In this document: one piece after another, positions 59,670 to 64,000 of the stretch
Numbering within the stretch: position 1 is the stretch's first letter
Layout: every line of letters starts with the position of its first letter
DNA from: Candidatus Nanoarchaeia archaeon
Lineage (GTDB): Archaea; Nanobdellota; Nanobdellia; Pacearchaeales; GW2011-AR1
Reading direction: 5' to 3'
Length of the DNA stretch: 64,000 bases
NCBI GenBank assembly: GCA_028718805.1
Contig: JAQUKY010000002.1
Span: 65,424 to 129,423, forward strand
Program-made: the position numbers and the translations under genes
Notes under the pieces: generated by a model
Databases searched by the model: none
Seen by the model: the letters and a program-made list of their open reading frames with translations, nothing else
Told to the model about the DNA's origin: nothing

Positions 59670-60920
59670 TTAATAATAACTTGTTTCTCCGAATTCTTCT
59701 GCTTCTGCAGGTTTCTTAGTTAAAAGTACTATAAGCACGATTAAAAGTACAACAAAGATTATTGCTAAAATAACTGTAAGTATTAAAACTGAATTAGATT
59801 TTGTAACACCAGTACTTGCTTTTTCTACATTTGCAGAAAAGCTGACCTGTTTTACCAATCCGCTTTCAGAATTAACATTGATAGTTACCAAATGTGTACC
59901 TTCTTCTGCGCTGTCAGTTGCTTTAACTTTTACTTGAACAGTTTTGCTTGAATCAGCAGGAATTGCAACAACAGGTTCGCTTATATCAATTATTAATCCG
60001 CTTGACTCTTCTGGTGTTAATGAATAAACAACCATTCTGTCATTAGGATTAACAAGAACTACATCGAAAGTTGCTTCCTCGCCTATAGCAATTGTTTTTG
60101 AAGTTGCTGTAGGTATGATTCCTGTTTGAGCACTGTTTACCACTAGTTTCTTCTGAACTAATGTGCTTGCGTCATAATTGTAAGCTTCTATATTTACGTT
60201 GTATGTCCCTGGAATAGCGTTTCTGGGGATTGAAACATATATTCTTTTGTCAGCTGAATCAATTATGTCATCATAATCTTCTTCATCTGTTGGGGCAATA
60301 TCCCCAAAGAATACTTTTTTGTCAATTCCTAAGTCAGGAATTGAAACCTTTACGTAAACATTGTCCAATCTCTCATTTCCATTGTTTTCTACAACAATGT
60401 CCAATGGGATTGTGCTTCCAGCAGTTACTTCCTGAGATGTGTCAACTGATAATATACTAAGGCCATAAAGTTCTCTTTGCATTTTTATTGCATAAGATTC
60501 TTCAGCAGATTCTTTACCTTTAGCTGATATTCTTACTAAAAGAGATAAATCTTCAGTAAGTTCATCTTCAAGTTCATCTAAATCCATAGTTGAAGGTAAT
60601 GTTAATGAAAATCTCTTAACATATCTGCTTCCGTTCACTATAAGGAACCTTGAAGTTTCGTCAGAAATTTCATTTTTATACCCTTCAATATAAACCTTAA
60701 CCTTTACATCAGTTGCATCTTCACAAGCTGTAAATTCAACAGTTACAGGAACAGTATTAGAAACTTCTCCTGCAATAGTTGGTGAAGTTGTATATGCCTC
60801 AACATCATTAACTTCAACGCTTAAGTCACATATCTGGACTTCACTTGCAATCACTGTGCTCAAAGCAAAAACTATAGCAAATAAGGCTATAAAAGAAACC
60901 AAAATTGCTTTGCTTTTCAT
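59670..60920 (-). CDS. Putative S-layer-like surface protein, C-terminal TM anchor
   Basis: 416 residues. Cleavable signal peptide (KAILVSFIALFAIVFALSTV, then IASEV). Three or more Ig-like/CARDB-type beta domains follow (VEVNDVEAYTTSPTI; LDIVVENNGNERLDNVYVKV; ATFDVVLVNPND). The C-terminal TM helix (VLILTVILAIIFVVLLIVLI) is followed by a short acidic tail ending GETSYY. This layout is common for DPANN S-layer-like proteins. It is probably abundant and exposed. Function is inferred from architecture only. Confidence 0.8.
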   Translation of the reverse strand: MKSKAILVSFIALFAIVFALSTVIASEVQICDLSVEVNDVEAYTTSPTIAGEVSNTVPVTVEFTACEDATDVKVKVYIEGYKNEISDETSRFLIVNGSRYVKRFSLTLPSTMDLDELEDELTEDLSLLVRISAKGKESAEESYAIKMQRELYGLSILSVDTSQEVTAGSTIPLDIVVENNGNERLDNVYVKVSIPDLGIDKKVFFGDIAPTDEEDYDDIIDSADKRIYVSIPRNAIPGTYNVNIEAYNYDASTLVQKKLVVNSAQTGIIPTATSKTIAIGEEATFDVVLVNPNDRMVVYSLTPEESSGLIIDISEPVVAIPADSSKTVQVKVKATDSAEEGTHLVTINVNSESGLVKQVSFSANVEKASTGVTKSNSVLILTVILAIIFVVLLIVLIVLLTKKPAEAEEFGETSYY

Positions 60921-61035
60921 GTTTAAATCTTGGTAATTTGTTTAAAATTTAATTAAATTTACTATCAGAAAATGCTTTATAAAGATTTCTGTTGTGTAGT
61001 AACTATAAAATAAGTACAAAGAGAAATACTTAAAT

Positions 61036-61066
61036 AGTATACCTGATTATACATAAGTATACCTGA
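61036..61066 (+). promoter_or_regulatory. Two direct repeats before the small antitoxin-like gene
   Basis: AGTATACCTGA occurs at 61036-61046 and 61056-61066, 20 bp apart (two helical turns), the second ending 1 nt before the ATG. A TATA-like TACTTAAAT lies just upstream. The spacing suggests an operator for autorepression by a dimeric regulator. Confidence 0.5.
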
Positions 61067-61067
61067 C

Positions 61068-61292
61068 ATGGCCAAAATAACCACAATAAAGCTCGACGGA
61101 GAAACAAAACAGAGGTTAGATCATCTGAAAGAGCATGAAAGAGAGACCTATGATCAGATAATAAAAAAAATCCTGTATATTCTGAATGAAATCAGAAAAG
61201 ATCCGATTTCAGGCAATAGAGTTTTAGGCAAGATTGATGCAAACATAAGAAGAAAACAGGCATATGAAAAGAAGATGAGCAATAGGAAATAA
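61068..61292 (+). CDS. Small antitoxin-like DNA-binding protein
   Basis: 74 residues. AKITTIKLDGETKQRLDHLK then ERETYDQIIKKILYILNEIR looks like the strand-helix-helix of RHH or VapB-type archaeal antitoxins, with a basic tail. No toxin gene is beside it in the same direction, so it may be a solitary regulator. Two direct repeats overlap its promoter. Confidence 0.65.
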   Translation: MAKITTIKLDGETKQRLDHLKEHERETYDQIIKKILYILNEIRKDPISGNRVLGKIDANIRRKQAYEKKMSNRK

Positions 61293-61304
61293 ACCTCATT
61301 AAAC

Positions 61305-61697
61305 CTATATTTTTTTATAATTTCCCCATAAGGTTATTTCGTAGGGGGCATGCTTATCTTTGATTTTAATCAAAGAATCAGTTGTTTTATTAACATTTGT
61401 TTTAAAACTAACAGAATATTTCTTAGAAGATATTTTTTCTAAACCTTCATATTCTACCTGCACGTTCTTGGGCATAAATAAAGCAAGCCAGACAGCAGAA
61501 GGTTTTTCGTTTATATATTGAGTTGCTGAACATATTTGTATTCTCAAACTGCAGGGTTTTTTAGCCTTATTTTTTCTTATTTTTAGGGGGATATCCCCTA
61601 TCATCTTTTCTAAGTCCTTGTAGCATTTTTCTTGATTTGGCCAATGGCATATTTTTTCTCTTGAATATACTACTTTTAAACCGGGTTCAAATTCCAT
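61305..61697 (-). CDS. Hypothetical protein
   Basis: 130 residues. Beta-rich, with Cys in CHWPNQEKCYKDLEKMIGDI and CSLRIQICSATQY. Ends in strands (YEGLEKISSKKYSVSFKTNV; APYEITLWGNYKKI). No known domain; convergent with the antitoxin-like gene. Confidence 0.5.
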   Translation of the reverse strand: MEFEPGLKVVYSREKICHWPNQEKCYKDLEKMIGDIPLKIRKNKAKKPCSLRIQICSATQYINEKPSAVWLALFMPKNVQVEYEGLEKISSKKYSVSFKTNVNKTTDSLIKIKDKHAPYEITLWGNYKKI

Positions 61698-61747
61698 TAC
61701 TAGTCCTGTAATAATATGCTTTTAAATATTTGTATACTGCGTACAAA

Positions 61748-62524
61748 TTAAACCAGGCTCAACCCCTCAACACTATCCTGAACATCATAAGGGCTTTCAT
61801 TGATTATAACAATATCTTTGTCTTTCGGAAGATTTGAAATTAATTTTTTCCAGTCTTCAATGCGTGTTCTTTTATGTTTTCTTTCTCCTTTTTCGCCATA
61901 TTCAATTCCTGAAAAATGGCAGTGCCATTCTTTATGTTTTCCGAAAAGTTTTTTTATTTTTTCATAATCAACTGTTTTTTCTCTTGCGAGGATATGTGCA
62001 AAATCAATTGTAAATGAGCATTTAGTATCTTCAGCAAGTCTTTTAATCTCATCCAGGCTTCCAAAAACATTTACTTTTCCTGTTGTTTCAGGGGCTAATT
62101 CTGGCTTCCATTTATTCTTTTTTCTTTCTTCCTGCATGTCTATTATTGCTATCTTTATGTTCTGGTAAGTTTCTTCTTTATCCATTTTGCTGTAATAGCC
62201 AGGATGAAAAACAATTCGGTAGGCTCCAAGCCAGTTTCCTACCTTGCAGCAATCAAGAATTCTTTTTTTGCTTTCTTCAATTTTCTTTTTTTCCTTGCTA
62301 TTAAGGTTAATCCAATAGGGAGCGTGAATTGAAAGTTTTATATCCAGTTCTTTTGCTTTTTTTCCTATCCTTACAGCATCTTCTTTATTTTTAATATAAA
62401 CCCCGTAAGTAAATGCAATCTCGCATGCTTTCAGGCCTTTTTTAGAATAATACTCTAATCTATCTTCAGCAGAATCAACTCCTCCAAGTCCTGCTGGGCC
62501 AAAACGAATATCTTTGAATTTCAT
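61748..62524 (-). CDS. Endonuclease IV / xylose isomerase-like TIM barrel protein
   Basis: 258 residues. The AP endonuclease IV metal-site sequence is visible: KLSIHAPYWINLNS, YRIVFHPGYYSK, ELAPETTGKVNVFGSLDEI, SFTIDFAHILAR, WHCHFSGIEYGEKGERKH and IVIINESP. These match the His, His, Glu, Asp-His, His and Glu positions of Nfo. Nfo incises DNA at abasic sites. Sugar isomerases share the fold, but the motif order and FSGIEYG favour Nfo. Confidence 0.88.
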   Translation of the reverse strand: MKFKDIRFGPAGLGGVDSAEDRLEYYSKKGLKACEIAFTYGVYIKNKEDAVRIGKKAKELDIKLSIHAPYWINLNSKEKKKIEESKKRILDCCKVGNWLGAYRIVFHPGYYSKMDKEETYQNIKIAIIDMQEERKKNKWKPELAPETTGKVNVFGSLDEIKRLAEDTKCSFTIDFAHILAREKTVDYEKIKKLFGKHKEWHCHFSGIEYGEKGERKHKRTRIEDWKKLISNLPKDKDIVIINESPYDVQDSVEGLSLV

Positions 62525-62557
62525 GATTGTAAGAATAACCTAATATATTTAAAGATA

Positions 62558-63136
62558 TTATTTTTTAATCATCTCTTTTACAAATCCAAATTGCCTGTTT
62601 TTTCGAGTCATTTTTATAAAATTATTTAGTCTCTTTTTAAATTCTTTTTTTCTTCGTGTTCTTACATCTTCAATATATGCAATCCTTATTCTCCTGTAGC
62701 TCTCTGAAAAATTTTGGAAATTCTTCCATGCTTGTCTGTCCTTCCTGATTTCATTAAGAATATCTTTTGGGATAATAAATTTTTCAAGAGAATCTTTATT
62801 AAAAACATGTCGAATTGCTTTCATCCCAAATTTAGTCATTTGTTTATTCTTAATCAGATTTTTTATTCTTTCTCTATTCATCTCTGAGAGAATACTATCT
62901 GGTCTTCTTTGGGAAAATCTTTGAGCGAACTTTTTCTTATCTATTCTTTTTATTATGCTGTCAATCCACCCATAACAAAGCGCTTCTTCAACTGCATCAT
63001 TATAAGCTATCCTTGGCTTTCCAGAAGATTTTTTATAATAAATGAGCCAGATATCTTTTTCTTTATTATGATTTTTAGCAAGCCACGCCCGCCATTTTTC
63101 TCTTTCAGTTACATAAAGTGTTTTACTAATTTTCAT
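62558..63136 (-). CDS. YdeI/OmpD-associated family protein
   Basis: 192 residues. LYVTEREKWRAWLAKNHNKE, DIWLIYYKKSSGKPRIAYND and ALCYGWIDSIIKRIDKKKFA are characteristic of the YdeI/OmdA family. The rest is a helical, basic C-terminus (YIEDVRTRRKKEFKKRL). The family is widespread in bacteria and archaea, without a firmly known biochemical role. Full length. Confidence 0.85.
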   Translation of the reverse strand: MKISKTLYVTEREKWRAWLAKNHNKEKDIWLIYYKKSSGKPRIAYNDAVEEALCYGWIDSIIKRIDKKKFAQRFSQRRPDSILSEMNRERIKNLIKNKQMTKFGMKAIRHVFNKDSLEKFIIPKDILNEIRKDRQAWKNFQNFSESYRRIRIAYIEDVRTRRKKEFKKRLNNFIKMTRKNRQFGFVKEMIKK

Positions 63137-63191
63137 ATTTAGTTAAAAATAATTGCTTTTAAATTCTTTTATCACACCCTTAAACTTATCC

Positions 63192-64000
63192 CTAAATTTT
63201 CTTGTTTTTCCTTAAATTTTTAGCCTTAGGAAAAGTGAACGTGGGTTTTTTTTCCAGCAACTCGTGGCCAAAGTTGAGCATTGTCTCATTGCCGAGTTCA
63301 GTCACCTTTGGCGGCTTTATAAACAGATTAGCTATAAACCCTTTGAATCCACTTAAGAATCCCTCAGACTCTTCTGTATCACTGATAGATGCCACTTTTA
63401 TTCCCATGCGCGGGGTATCTTTTGTTTTTTTGAATGAAAGCGTATTCACCCGAGCAACTAGCTCATTATATCTATTTTCGTACTTATATTGTCCGTTTTT
63501 GGGCTTAACACTGTAAAGCCCAACAGTTACAGGGCTTTTCTGACCCCTTGCGTTGAATTTTAGATCCACCTCAGTAACAGTATTAGCAGAGTTGGTTACT
63601 GTTCCTTGGACCTCAATGCGGCCGAACCCTTCTCCTTCAAACTTAATGTAATTGAGCGTATTTTCCAGCGGCTCTCCTTCTTTTAAATCATCAGTATTTC
63701 TCGCTATCATCCCCTCAGGTTCAAATATATTTTTGTGAAAGCCCTTTCCCCGTATTTCAAATTCACAGACCAAATTGAAGGATTTTGAAGTTACCTTTTT
63801 TTCATACGAGATAATATTTGCCTTCTGCTCATTATTGGAACTGGTTTCCCTGTCAACAAATGTTGGGGATATCAGAGGGACAAAATACATAAAAGAGGAG
63901 ATAGGATTTTCTTTAGATCCTCTTTTGCTATATCCTAATAGAACAGTCGGACCATTGATGTCTTCAACAGCATTATTGCTGTCGGATATTAGAGCATTCA
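63192..64000 (-). CDS. Partial hypothetical protein, runs off the right edge
   Basis: The frame on the minus strand is open from 63192 to the window edge; upstream of the first ATG at 63890 it reads NNAVEDINGPTVLLGYSKRG and continues, so the N-terminus lies outside. The visible 269 residues are beta-rich (FEGEGFGRIEVQGTVTNSAN; VDLKFNARGQKSPVTVGLYS) and end with a basic tail. No family recognised. Codon use looks slightly more GC-rich than its neighbours. Confidence 0.6.
   Translation of the reverse strand, partial: NALISDSNNAVEDINGPTVLLGYSKRGSKENPISSFMYFVPLISPTFVDRETSSNNEQKANIISYEKKVTSKSFNLVCEFEIRGKGFHKNIFEPEGMIARNTDDLKEGEPLENTLNYIKFEGEGFGRIEVQGTVTNSANTVTEVDLKFNARGQKSPVTVGLYSVKPKNGQYKYENRYNELVARVNTLSFKKTKDTPRMGIKVASISDTEESEGFLSGFKGFIANLFIKPPKVTELGNETMLNFGHELLEKKPTFTFPKAKNLRKNKKI

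Noticed and set aside
1..64000. CRISPR array or rRNA genes
   Set aside because: No regularly spaced repeats and no rRNA-like segments were seen on either strand.

Overview
The window reads as low-GC archaeal chromosome from a DPANN lineage, most like Woesearchaeota or Pacearchaeota. This is inferred from gene content, not a database search. Archaeal markers are an archaeal-type D-aminoacyl-tRNA deacylase, class III pilin-like signal sequences with a TadA/TadC/KaiC-like pilus machine, an initiator tRNA-Met with an A1-T72 pair, an Lrp regulator beside a chorismate mutase, and many TATA elements 25-30 nt upstream of start codons.

Layout. 1-13 kb: a surface and type IV pilus-like region with a vWA surface protein, four pilin-like proteins, a GspE-like ATPase, two TadC-like membrane proteins and a KaiC-like ATPase. 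It is interrupted by a small aromatic amino acid unit (chorismate mutase and prephenate dehydrogenase). 13-27 kb: housekeeping and metabolism, including DtdA, an EamA transporter, a split 2-oxoacid:ferredoxin oxidoreductase operon with MazG, cupin and NYN genes inside it, acetyl-CoA synthetase, a giant BNR beta-propeller surface protein and a CYTH protein. An IS605-like MITE carrying an omegaRNA-like fold lies at 22.1 kb.

27.95-39.68 kb: an integrated element of about 11.7 kb. It is bounded by a 14-bp direct repeat; one copy is the 3' end of a tRNA-Ser gene and lies next to a tyrosine recombinase gene. Its cargo is a HEPN/MNT toxin-antitoxin pair, small ribbon-helix-helix genes and a diversity-generating retroelement (DGR). 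The DGR operon contains a MoxR-type AAA+ ATPase, a vWA protein with an HExxH motif, three lectin-like target proteins with variable repeats, a template repeat and a reverse transcriptase. The RT gene is split by a frameshift at a run of ten G. Substitutions in the variable repeats fall almost only at template adenines, which is the hallmark of DGR mutagenesis.

39.8-50.9 kb: an uncharacterised eight-gene unit on the minus strand with an AAA+ ATPase, two membrane proteins and coiled-coil proteins. Beyond it is a small secreted-protein gene lying between imperfect inverted repeats. The promoter region of that gene shares a 25-nt block (one mismatch) with the promoter region of the DGR operon.

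50.9-64 kb: core genes (CDP-alcohol phosphatidyltransferase, initiator tRNA-Met, RNase HII, a PH-domain protein). There follows an SMC-like ATPase that has an intein in its P-loop and a Rad50-like zinc hook instead of a recognisable hinge, then small Cys-rich proteins, a putative S-layer-like protein, an endonuclease IV-like protein and a YdeI-like protein.

A second new signal runs through the window. A degenerate leader of about 60-80 nt recurs at least seven times, always in sense and directly upstream of a start codon (two pilus genes, dtdA, mazG-like, korA, the CDP-alcohol phosphatidyltransferase gene and smc). Several copies can form a hairpin.
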